Shown here one piece after another: positions 1-5,133 of a stretch of DNA of 5,133 bases. Source of the DNA: an uncultured Pseudomonadota bacterium (GTDB lineage Bacteria; Pseudomonadota; Gammaproteobacteria; Burkholderiales; SG8-41); NCBI GenBank assembly GCA_946885605.1, contig CAMPGR010000192.1, positions 1-5,133 of the forward strand, written 5' to 3'. The first letter of the stretch is position 1, and each line of letters opens with the position of its first letter. The notes under the pieces were generated by a model. That model had not been told where the DNA came from. It made no database searches and was given only the letters and a program-made list of their open reading frames with translations. The position numbers and the translations under genes are program-made.

Positions 1-51
1 GAGGCCGATGCGCTGACGCTCGAAGTGGCGGACCGCGGACGGGGGCCCGGC
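1..51 (+). other. Possible fragment of a histidine-kinase ATPase domain (G1-box-like peptide)
   Basis: Plus-strand frame 1 from the first base reads EADALTLEVADRGRGPG. A hydrophobic strand followed by a D-x-G-x-G motif is the pattern of the G1 box in the GHKL (HATPase_c) domain of sensor histidine kinases and related anti-sigma kinases. After position 51 the frame stays open but becomes Pro/Ser/Arg-rich and no longer resembles a kinase; the expected F box and G2 box are absent. If real, this is the end of a kinase gene entering from the left and cut off, meeting the oppositely oriented VIT1 gene. Only 17 residues support it, so chance in a G+C-rich antisense frame cannot be excluded. Confidence 0.3.
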
Positions 52-884
52 GCCTCTCCCCCCCGGGCGTCGCCGCCGAGAACATGCGCGAATAGCAGGG
101 CGCGCATGATCTCGGCGGCGCCGCGCTGTGCTTCTTCGCGCGCGAGCCCCTTCGCCTGGAAGATGAGCGCGAGCTCCTTGCGTTCCGCGTCGGGCGTTTC
201 CTCGATCTCCTCGCGTTCGCGCGCGATCTGCGTGCGCGCCAGCTCGCGCGAGTTGGTCACCGAAAGCCATTCGCCAAGGGCCATGGATAGTGCGCCGGCG
301 ATCAACCCGGCGAGTCCCGTCAAGAGGATCGTCTCCGACGGCGCACCCGAGCCGGCGACGCCCATGACGAGCGACAGGTTGGAGACCAAGCCATCGTTTG
401 CGCCGAGCACCGCGGCGCGCAGCTCGTTCCCGCCGCCGCGGCGATGCCACGCCTCCGCGCGCGCAATGTCTGCACCGGCAAGTCCCGCGCCGCGCGCTCC
501 TGCGGCAGCGCGCACGACCGCAGCGTGGCCGCGCTCATCGGCGGACAGGTGGGTCGCATCGGGCTGCGTCGCATACTTGTCGCGGTCGGCGAACTCGTTG
601 GCAGCGATCGCCGGCAGCACGAAGCGCGGACCGAAGTGGCGCGCCAGGCGCGCCAGCACGCGGGTGCGGAAGCTCGGCGAGAACTTCGGCTCGCTCATGC
701 CGGCCCCAGCGAGCTTCGCGAGCCAGATCTTTGCGTGTTCGAGTTCCGCGCGCGAAAGCTGCAGGAAGAGATCCTTGCGCACCGGGTCGGACTCCGCTTG
801 CGCCAGCGCCTTGTAAAGCTCGGCGCCGTCGAGCTCGTCGTAGAGATTCGCCTGGTAGCGTTCGATGTCGGCGGTGTTCTTCAT
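1..884 (-). CDS. Ferritin-like/VIT1 (CCC1-family) fusion protein, iron or manganese handling; C-terminus disrupted or off the edge
   Basis: Starts at ATG 884-882 (MKNTADIERYQANLYDEL) and gives 294 codons with no stop before the left edge. Residues 8-125 form a ferritin-like four-helix domain with candidate di-iron ligands E17/E22, E47-L-E-H50, E97 and E117-R-G-H120 (two ExxH motifs). Residues 150-212 match the start of VIT1/CCC1 transporters: AAVLGANDGLVSNLSL (157-172), helix 1, then helix 2 ending in the ALSMALGEWLSV signature (198-209). Residues 213-261 are the charged cytoplasmic helical region. Fusions of this kind (compare MbfA of rhizobia) are inner-membrane Fe/Mn exporters. Beyond R261 the expected last three membrane helices are missing and the frame reads a Gly/Pro/Ser-rich tail, so the gene looks truncated or joined to foreign DNA. 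The start lacks a strong Shine-Dalgarno (AAGG lies 14 nt upstream), and an in-frame GTG directly precedes the ATG. Family call is sure; the exact metal is not. Confidence 0.88.
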   Translation of the reverse strand, partial: MKNTADIERYQANLYDELDGAELYKALAQAESDPVRKDLFLQLSRAELEHAKIWLAKLAGAGMSEPKFSPSFRTRVLARLARHFGPRFVLPAIAANEFADRDKYATQPDATHLSADERGHAAVVRAAAGARGAGLAGADIARAEAWHRRGGGNELRAAVLGANDGLVSNLSLVMGVAGSGAPSETILLTGLAGLIAGALSMALGEWLSVTNSRELARTQIAREREEIEETPDAERKELALIFQAKGLAREEAQRGAAEIMRALLFAHVLGGDARGGEAPGPRPRSATSSVSASA

Positions 885-1076
885 CACTGTCGATGCTGCC
901 TTAGCGGCCTTGCGTCGTTGCTGCGGCTTGCGGGTGCACGCAACGGATGGCACGCCTGTGCCGGGAAGGGCGGAGCGGCATGGTGCGTTGCACGGGGCAG
1001 GTACGGTCGGCGTTCCGGTACTTCACGGCAATGATACTCTCCGGCGGGTGGCCCTGTTCGCCCCACTCGATTCTTG
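885..1076. other. Non-coding gap upstream of the VIT1 gene
   Basis: These 192 bp separate the short phospholipase-like frame from the VIT1 start. Frames are open on both strands, but none has recognisable composition or motifs. A small perfect dyad GGCAC-GCCT-GTGCC lies at 949-962. No convincing sigma-70 promoter or intrinsic terminator is visible, although the VIT1 promoter would be expected here. Confidence 0.4.
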
Positions 1077-1286
1077 TCACAGCAGGAAGAGCCGGGTCAC
1101 CGAGTCCCTGAAGCGCAATGCGGCGTTGCGATTGGCGTATTCGCGTGGGTCGAACTCCGTGCAGTGGACGAGGTCCCGCTCGAAGTCTCGCTCCAGTTGG
1201 CTGGGCAAAAAGGTGCTCCCCGACGGCCCGCACAGGGCGTTGCCGACGGGTGCGGTCGCCGATGATGCCGATCTTCTCGCTGCCAT
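1077..1286 (-). pseudogene. Probable 3' remnant of a cardiolipin synthase / phospholipase D family gene
   Basis: The frame from ATG 1286-1284 to TGA 1079-1077 encodes 69 residues. Roughly residues 29-69 (SQLERDFERDLVHC, then FDPREYANRN and LRFRDSVTRLFLL) resemble the C-terminal tail that follows the second HKD motif in cardiolipin synthases: an 'F..DL..S/C..' helix, a basic stretch, and a short hydrophobic 'RL..LL' end. No HxK(x)4D catalytic motif is present, and the first ~28 residues are low-complexity and unlike the family. It begins 19 bp after the BON gene stop, with only a weak GGGG 9 nt before the ATG, so it may be untranslated. The reading is that an upstream deletion or insertion left only the 3' end of a phospholipase gene. 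A small genuine unknown protein is the alternative. Confidence 0.4.
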
Positions 1287-1305
1287 GACTGGTGCCCCTT
1301 TTCGG

Positions 1306-1956
1306 TCAGTCGAGCACAACAAGGCGATTCTCGACGGAAGTCACGCCCGGCGCCGCCCAGGCTGCCTTCTCCGCCTCCTCGCGTTCCGCCCACGTCCGGA
1401 CCGATCCCTCGAGTACGACGGTGTGGCCTTCCGCACGGACGGTCACGTTCCGCGCATCGATATGAGCATTGCGCGTCAGCGCTTCGCTGATCCGTCCGCT
1501 CAGATCCTGTGGATCGACGGGATTGTCGATGGAGATCAAATTGGTCACGCCTCTCACCCCATGCAGGCTCCGCACGGCGTCCTCCGCAGCCGCTTTCTGG
1601 TGGTACCACTGCACGCTTCCCTCGAGCGTGACCCAGCCGTCGCTGACGACCGCCTTGATCGCATCGGCTGGGACCGCGGCGTTCCATTGGAGCGCCATCG
1701 AGACCCGCTCCGCGAGATCCGTGTCGCTCACCGCCGGTCCTACAAGCGTCACTTCGAGGTCGTTTGCAATCCCTATAACGCCGGCGACCCGTTTGGCGGC
1801 ATCCTCGGCCTCCCACTTCTCGATAAAATTTCGTACCTGCCCGGTAAGCGTCACAACGCCCTGCTTGGCGGCTACCGCAATGTTCGCTGCATCGATTCTC
1901 GGATCCCAGGCGAGCTCCCTTTCGACATCCTGACGCACCTCCAGATCGCTCTTCAT
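1306..1956 (-). CDS. Triple BON-domain protein (OsmY-related), cytoplasmic
   Basis: This gene encodes 216 residues. BON domains are small alpha/beta modules thought to bind phospholipid membranes or other hydrophobic ligands, and they occur in osmotic-shock and stress proteins such as OsmY. Three tandem copies are visible at about residues 4-72, 78-145 and 151-216. Each has the helix-then-strand core with a 'V-T-L-x-G-x-V' strand (VTLTGQV 35-41, VTLEGSV 109-115, VVLEGSV 180-186) and the closing 'GV.xV.N' turn (GVIGIAND, GVRGVTNL, GVTSVENR). Unlike OsmY there is no signal peptide, so the product should stay in the cytoplasm or associate with the inner face of the membrane. An ATG 15 bp further upstream (1971) is in frame, but the 1956 ATG is preferred because GAGG lies 7 nt before it. 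The next genes on this strand are the phospholipase remnant and VIT1. The domain call is firm; the physiological role is an inference. Confidence 0.92.
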   Translation of the reverse strand: MKSDLEVRQDVERELAWDPRIDAANIAVAAKQGVVTLTGQVRNFIEKWEAEDAAKRVAGVIGIANDLEVTLVGPAVSDTDLAERVSMALQWNAAVPADAIKAVVSDGWVTLEGSVQWYHQKAAAEDAVRSLHGVRGVTNLISIDNPVDPQDLSGRISEALTRNAHIDARNVTVRAEGHTVVLEGSVRTWAEREEAEKAAWAAPGVTSVENRLVVLD

Positions 1957-1963
1957 GTCGGTC

Positions 1964-1967
1964 CCTC
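1964..1967 (-). promoter_or_regulatory. Shine-Dalgarno site deciding the BON gene start
   Basis: GAGG on the minus strand, within GAGGGA, lies 7 nt before ATG 1956-1954. The alternative ATG at 1971 has no comparable purine-rich site upstream, which favours the shorter 216-residue product. Confidence 0.6.
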
Positions 1968-2222
1968 GCATTGAGAATGGTTGTCTTCTCTACGCAAGTC
2001 TCGTGCCGAAATGATTGGACGGGCTGTTCGGTGCGGCCGTTCACCCCAAAAGGCGGGTTGCGCAGGAAATCGGCGCCGAGACGACGCCTCGGGCCAACTC
2101 ATCTGCCGGCCGAACCGGCTACCTCTCATGAACCGCCGATCGTCGAGAAATATTAGATGTAAAAACACCATGTGGCCCTCGACGCGGAGAAGCAGGCTGC
2201 GCCGTCGACCAGGAAAGCAAGC

Positions 2223-2249
2223 TTGCGGGCGCGTCCGATCCGCCCGCAA
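2223..2249 (-). terminator. GC-rich perfect 9-bp dyad, possible terminator or operator
   Basis: TTGCGGGCG (2223-2231) and CGCCCGCAA (2241-2249) are exact reverse complements around a 9-nt loop. The dyad lies about 90 bp past the dehydrogenase stop. In minus-strand RNA it is followed by GCUUGCUUUCC, which has scattered U but no clean U-run, so intrinsic termination would be weak. It overlaps a 10-bp palindrome CGCAATTGCG at 2245-2254, which could instead make it a protein-binding site for the downstream BON gene. Confidence 0.4.
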
Positions 2250-2288
2250 TTGCGTCCCGGAACGAGCCGGCTGCTAGCGTGCGCGCTC

Positions 2289-2309
2289 TTTCCCCATATC
2301 CGGGGGAAA
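2289..2309 (-). terminator. Small stem-loop shortly after the dehydrogenase stop
   Basis: TTTCCCC (2289-2295) and GGGGAAA (2303-2309) form a perfect 7-bp stem with a 7-nt loop, 28 bp beyond the stop codon of the PQQ-dependent dehydrogenase. There is no U-run after it on the minus strand; the only T-run sits at the stop codon itself, before the stem. It could stabilise the 3' end of the mRNA rather than terminate transcription. Confidence 0.3.
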
Positions 2310-2337
2310 TCCATGGAGCTGCGCCGCACTGAAAAAA

Positions 2338-3570
2338 TCAGCGCCGAGGAACGATCTTCCAGAGCTCGCCGTTTGCCTCGTCCGTGACGACATAGAGCGC
2401 CCCGTCGGGGCCTTGCCGCACGTCGCGCACGCGTTTGCCGCGCTCGGCGAGCAGGTGCTCTTCGCCGGTGACACGGTTGTTCTCGAGGACCAGGCGCACC
2501 AGTCGCCGCTCGCGCAGCGCGCCGACGAACAAGTTCCCGCGCCATGCCGGGAAAGCCTCGCCGGTGTAAAACTCGGCGCCGGACGGTGCGATCACGGGAT
2601 CCCAGTAATAGACCGGCTGCTCGTAGCCCGGACGCGCGGTCACCGCGCCCCGGATCGGGAAACCCGCGTACTCCTCGCCGTAGGCCACCAGCGGCCAGCC
2701 GTAGTTCTTGCCCTTCTCGATCAGGTTCAACTCGTCTCCGCCGCGCGCGCCATGCTCGACCACCCAGTACTGGCTCTTGGGATCGAACGCGGCCGCTTGC
2801 ACGTTGCGATGGCCTAGCGTCCAGATTTCCGGCAGCGCCCCTTGCTTGCCGACGAACGGGTTATCGGCCGGCGCGGAGCCGTCAGGCTTGATGCGCAGGA
2901 TCTTGCCGAGATGACTGTCGAGGCGCTGGGCGTACTTGCGCATCGGCGTGTCCGAGCGCTCGCCGGTCGTAACATACAGCATGCCGTCCGGGCCGAAGTT
3001 CAGGCGCGAACCATAGTGCATCGTGCCGTCGTAGGTTGGCCTGACGCGCAGGATGACCCGCACGTCCTCGAGAGTGCGCCGGTCCACGCTCAGTACGGCG
3101 CGTGCGACGCTCGTGCCGTTCCCGCCCTCGCGCGGCTCGGCATAACTGAAGTAGATCGTGCGGTCCGACGCGAACGAGGGGCTCAACGCCACATCGAGGA
3201 GTCCGCCTTGCCCGCGAGCATCGACGGCCGGCACACCACTCAACGGCTTCCCGACGTCGCCCTTGGCTGAAACGATGCGCAGCCGCCCCGCCTTCTCCGT
3301 GACCAGGAAATCGCCGCCGGGCAACGGTTCGACCGCCCAGGGCTTTTCCAGTCCCTTGGCAACCACTACGACATCGAACGCGACGTTCGATTTAACGGCG
3401 CACGCGCGGGTCTGGCCGGGGAATGCGGGACGCTGGTCGGGGGCATTCGGCGGGCGGGTCTCCAGCGGCTTGCATGCCTCTTCGCTAACCGGAGGCTCGG
3501 CTCCGCCGCCAAAGCTCATGGCAGTCGCAACCGCGATAGCGGTGAGGACCGCGCAGCGACGAAGTGACAT
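2338..3570 (-). CDS. PQQ-dependent aldose-type sugar dehydrogenase (GSDH / sorbosone dehydrogenase family, YliI-like), exported
   Basis: This gene encodes 410 residues. Family members are soluble periplasmic six-bladed beta-propellers that oxidise aldose sugars using pyrroloquinoline quinone and Ca2+. Residues 1-24 are a signal peptide (RR, then a hydrophobic stretch to SFGGGA). The propeller starts near GLEKPWAVEPLPGG (73-86). Conserved blocks follow: GQGGLLDVALSPSF (120-133); HYGSRLNFGPDGMLYV (185-200), whose H185 fits the catalytic His; LGHRNVQAAAF (252-262) with R255-N256; GDELNLIEKGKNYGWP (278-293); and GKRVRDVRQGPDGALYVVTD (378-397) with R380/R382, placed like the PQQ-binding arginines of soluble glucose dehydrogenase. 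C33 and C57 may form a disulfide. ATG 3570 is chosen because AGGCGGG precedes it by a few bases and the signal peptide begins there; the same frame stays open to 4134, but that part is antisense-like filler over hdeD. It begins 20 bp after the HdeD-family gene, so the two are probably co-transcribed. Length is near the family norm; the sugar substrate cannot be told. Confidence 0.93.
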   Translation of the reverse strand: MSLRRCAVLTAIAVATAMSFGGGAEPPVSEEACKPLETRPPNAPDQRPAFPGQTRACAVKSNVAFDVVVVAKGLEKPWAVEPLPGGDFLVTEKAGRLRIVSAKGDVGKPLSGVPAVDARGQGGLLDVALSPSFASDRTIYFSYAEPREGGNGTSVARAVLSVDRRTLEDVRVILRVRPTYDGTMHYGSRLNFGPDGMLYVTTGERSDTPMRKYAQRLDSHLGKILRIKPDGSAPADNPFVGKQGALPEIWTLGHRNVQAAAFDPKSQYWVVEHGARGGDELNLIEKGKNYGWPLVAYGEEYAGFPIRGAVTARPGYEQPVYYWDPVIAPSGAEFYTGEAFPAWRGNLFVGALRERRLVRLVLENNRVTGEEHLLAERGKRVRDVRQGPDGALYVVTDEANGELWKIVPRR

Positions 3571-3575
3571 TCCCG

Positions 3576-3578
3576 CCT
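3576..3578 (-). promoter_or_regulatory. Shine-Dalgarno site of the dehydrogenase gene
   Basis: AGG of AGGCGGGA on the minus strand lies 5 nt before ATG 3570-3568, inside the 20-bp gap after the HdeD-family stop codon. It supports translation from this ATG rather than from the long upstream open frame. Confidence 0.55.
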
Positions 3579-3590
3579 GCCAGCGAACAC

Positions 3591-4160
3591 TCAAGCCGCG
3601 GGTGCGCCGTGCGGGGGACGCTCGCGGCTCCTTGCCCAGGACCGCACGCGGAAGCCGAGGACGATGAAAAGGATGCCGATCACGATCGCGTATGCCGCAA
3701 TGAGCCAGATGAGCGCAAGCGCCCCGGCCCCGGGGAACAGGACCACCATCGCGCCGAACACGATGGACAGGATGCCCGCCAGGGCAAGCAGCCACTCGTT
3801 GCGGATCTCCTTGCGCAGCCGGATCGCCATCGCGATGTCGATGACACCCGAGAATATCGCATTGAAGCCGATCACGAGGACGAGCACGAGCGCCGTAATG
3901 GCGGGGTAGATGACCGCGATCACGCCTGCGGCCACGCTCACGACGCCGAGCAGCAGCACGAGCCACCAGCCTTCGGCGCCACGGTGGCGAAAGGCACCCA
4001 CGAGCTCGGCGATGCCGGTGACGATCGCGTACGCGGAGAAGAGCGCGATCAGGACGAGCAGCGTGACGCCGGGCCAGAGGACGGCGAGCACGCCGAAGAT
4101 GAGGGCCGCCGCGCCGCGCAGCACGAGGATCCACCAGTATTCCGAGAGCAATCGATCCAT
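3591..4160 (-). CDS. HdeD-family (DUF308) inner-membrane protein
   Basis: This gene encodes 189 residues, the usual length of HdeD. Six hydrophobic helices are visible at about residues 10-30, 32-55, 64-84, 86-113, 122-143 and 146-170. They form three repeated two-helix units, each opening with a Trp-rich start (YWWILVLRG 8-16, GWWLVLLLG 64-72, EWLLALAG 122-129) and a conserved 'G....l.P' turn (LAVLWPG, IAVIYPA, MVVLFPG). The C-terminus is short, basic and cytoplasmic in character. E. coli HdeD is tied to acid resistance at high cell density, and HdeD-like proteins also occur in heat- and stress-tolerance islands, but the biochemical activity is unknown. ATG 4160 is favoured over in-frame starts as far up as 4388 because GGAAGG lies 7 nt before it and the upstream extension is non-hydrophobic filler overlapping the neighbouring gene. 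It sits 62 bp after the DUF3943 gene and 20 bp before the dehydrogenase. Confidence 0.93.
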   Translation of the reverse strand: MDRLLSEYWWILVLRGAAALIFGVLAVLWPGVTLLVLIALFSAYAIVTGIAELVGAFRHRGAEGWWLVLLLGVVSVAAGVIAVIYPAITALVLVLVIGFNAIFSGVIDIAMAIRLRKEIRNEWLLALAGILSIVFGAMVVLFPGAGALALIWLIAAYAIVIGILFIVLGFRVRSWARSRERPPHGAPAA

Positions 4161-4167
4161 GGGTGGC

Positions 4168-4173
4168 CCTTCC
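4168..4173 (-). promoter_or_regulatory. Shine-Dalgarno site deciding the HdeD-family start
   Basis: GGAAGG on the minus strand lies 7 nt before ATG 4160-4158, which is close to ideal spacing. It marks this ATG, and not the upstream in-frame candidates, as the start. Confidence 0.7.
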
Positions 4174-4222
4174 GTACGCTTACCGATGGCACGTGGACCG
4201 CTCGTTGCTCGAAACGTTCCGA

Positions 4223-5133
4223 TCAGCGCCATCCGCCGAGGCCGAAGCGGCGATCGCCGAGAATCATGCTGTAGTAGATGCCGACGGTCTCCCGCTTTTG
4301 CGTACGGCCGCCCAGGTCCGGAGAATCGGCCTCGCGTCTCGATACCTGATACCGGAGCGAGATCGCGTGCTCCCGATGCAGCCGCCATGTCAGTGCAGCG
4401 GCTGCGTGCAACACTTCGTCATCGCCGCCGCGCGGCCCGGAGGACATGTCGCCCAGAAAATAGCCGCGCGTGCTCAGGTCGAATGCCTTGTCGCCCATGA
4501 TGAGCCGCAGTGCGAGCGCTGCCTGGGGCGCCAAGCCATAGTGGTTGGCGCGCTCGTTCTCGACATCCCGTATGTCGCTCACGGCGGCGTAGCCCAATCC
4601 GGCGAGCGCCGTCGCATTGAGCGCAAGCGAGGGCGTCAGGCGCCAGGCCGAAGTCGTGCCGAGCGCGAGCGCCGTGCTCGCGAACCGGAATACCTCCGGC
4701 ATGATGTAATCGTAACTGCCGTACACGCCCCAGATGCCGCGGTAGTACACGCCGCCGTAGCTCGTTCCGAGCAGCAATCCGGTTGTCATCAGCGTATCGA
4801 GCCCAATCCCCGTTGCGGCGGACACCTCAAAGCTGAAGTAATCGAAAGGGCGGTCGTACGCATACACGTTTCCGCCTGGCAGGCCGTATTCGAGCGCGAA
4901 CCTTGCGGCGGCTTCGGCGCGCTCCACGTGCCGGTTCGGCGCGGGGCCGTCGAGCGTGGCGGATGCGGCGCCGATTTCGATGCTGCCGTAGTACAACGGC
5001 TTGTTGCTGGGAAATATCGTGCGAAACTGCCCGAACGCGAAACGGTTGAAACCCACCGGAGGCGAAATTGCGGCTGCGCCCAGCTCGCGCCAGAGTCGCG
5101 GTGCTTTGCCCTGTTCGAGCCAGAGGTTCGCGA
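4223..5133 (-). CDS. DUF3943-type predicted outer-membrane beta-barrel protein (partial, start beyond the right edge)
   Basis: 302 residues are visible, ending at TGA 4225-4223. An in-frame GTG at 5056 is not the true start, because the frame continues upstream with family-like sequence (LWLEQGKAPRLWRELGAAA) to the window edge. The motif ISPPVGFNRFAFG, which straddles that GTG, is the feature I associate with DUF3943 proteins, large Gram-negative envelope proteins of unknown function. Downstream the protein is rich in Tyr, Gly, Ala and aromatic residues and shows many short alternating amphipathic strands with charged turns (for example AISLRYQVSRRE and KRETVGIYYSMI near the end), as expected for an outer-membrane beta-barrel. 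It ends in FGLGGWR, not in the classical C-terminal Phe. The signal peptide should lie in the missing N-terminal part. The gene is followed after 62 bp by the HdeD-family gene on the same strand. Barrel topology is inferred; the family name is from memory and moderately sure. Confidence 0.75.
   Translation of the reverse strand, partial: ANLWLEQGKAPRLWRELGAAAISPPVGFNRFAFGQFRTIFPSNKPLYYGSIEIGAASATLDGPAPNRHVERAEAAARFALEYGLPGGNVYAYDRPFDYFSFEVSAATGIGLDTLMTTGLLLGTSYGGVYYRGIWGVYGSYDYIMPEVFRFASTALALGTTSAWRLTPSLALNATALAGLGYAAVSDIRDVENERANHYGLAPQAALALRLIMGDKAFDLSTRGYFLGDMSSGPRGGDDEVLHAAAALTWRLHREHAISLRYQVSRREADSPDLGGRTQKRETVGIYYSMILGDRRFGLGGWR

Larger units (their letters stand above)
1957..2337. other. 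Intergenic region between the dehydrogenase and BON genes
   Basis: About 380 bp without a recognisable gene. Several frames of 60-100 codons cross it on both strands, but they are Arg/Ser/Pro-rich and unlike any family I know. It holds two dyads (2223-2249 and 2289-2309), a weaker 5-bp dyad CCGAG/CTCGG at 2076-2092, and the most A+T-rich patch of the neighbourhood at about 2147-2168. On the minus strand that patch contains TAATAT (2155-2150), a possible -10 element for the BON gene, but no matching -35 hexamer is present at the normal spacing. The BON leader would then be nearly 200 nt long. No promoter is claimed with confidence. Confidence 0.4.

Noticed and set aside
865..1974. 369-codon open frame on the plus strand antisense to the BON gene
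   Set aside because: Its product is Arg/His/Pro-rich without family motifs, and it lies opposite three clear BON domains; G+C-rich DNA keeps antisense frames open.
1097..2044. 315-codon minus-strand frame overlapping the BON gene in another register
   Set aside because: Composition is Arg/Gly/Ser filler with no domain, while the overlapping register encodes a conserved triple BON protein with a good Shine-Dalgarno site.
2150..2178. TAATAT on the minus strand as a BON promoter
   Set aside because: The region 17 bp upstream reads GGGCCA, nothing like a -35 hexamer, so it is only mentioned as a possibility.
2153..2310. Small minus-strand frame from an ATG at 2310 ending in WCFYI
   Set aside because: No Shine-Dalgarno site, no known motif, and Arg/Ala-rich composition as in the surrounding non-coding frames; the start lies next to the 2289-2309 stem-loop.
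3571..4134. Long N-terminal extension of the PQQ dehydrogenase frame
   Set aside because: The added ~188 residues are Arg/His-rich out-of-frame reading of the HdeD-family gene; the signal peptide and ribosome site mark ATG 3570 as the start.
3564..4274. Plus-strand 236-codon frame rich in Asp/Glu/His/Arg
   Set aside because: It is the antisense of a hydrophobic membrane protein, which automatically gives a charged, repetitive product.
4161..4388. N-terminal extension of the HdeD-family protein
   Set aside because: The extra ~76 residues are non-hydrophobic and overlap the end of the DUF3943 gene; ATG 4160 has GGAAGG at ideal spacing and gives the normal family length.

Overview
The window is G+C-rich DNA (about two thirds G+C by eye) in which every convincing gene lies on the minus strand. 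Gene content, Shine-Dalgarno sites and base composition fit a proteobacterium, most likely a betaproteobacterium. That placement is an inference from protein style, not from a marker gene.

Read in the direction of transcription (right to left), the layout is as follows. At 5133-4223 is the C-terminal part of a predicted outer-membrane beta-barrel protein of the DUF3943 type, whose start lies beyond the right edge. At 4160-3591 is a six-helix HdeD-family (DUF308) inner-membrane protein. At 3570-2338 is an exported PQQ-dependent aldose-type sugar dehydrogenase of the GSDH/YliI family. The last two are 20 bp apart and look co-transcribed, and the DUF3943 gene 62 bp upstream may belong to the same unit. 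A non-coding stretch (1957-2337) with a good GC-rich dyad follows. At 1956-1306 is a cytoplasmic protein made of three BON domains. Next is a short reading frame (1286-1077) whose C-terminal half resembles the tail of a cardiolipin synthase/phospholipase D and is probably a gene remnant. After about 190 bp with no recognisable gene comes a gene starting at 884 for a ferritin-like/VIT1 (CCC1-family) fusion protein that runs towards the left edge.

The VIT1 gene appears broken at the left end. Its family resemblance stops near position 102, before the last three transmembrane helices, and the first 51 bases of the plus strand instead read as a histidine-kinase G1-box-like peptide. This is either a genuine rearrangement or an assembly/contig-end artefact.

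Taken together, the genes suggest envelope and stress housekeeping: metal handling (VIT1 fusion), BON and HdeD proteins of the kind often found among stress genes, periplasmic sugar oxidation, and an outer-membrane barrel. No CRISPR array, RNA gene, transposase, prophage or obviously new multi-gene system was seen.
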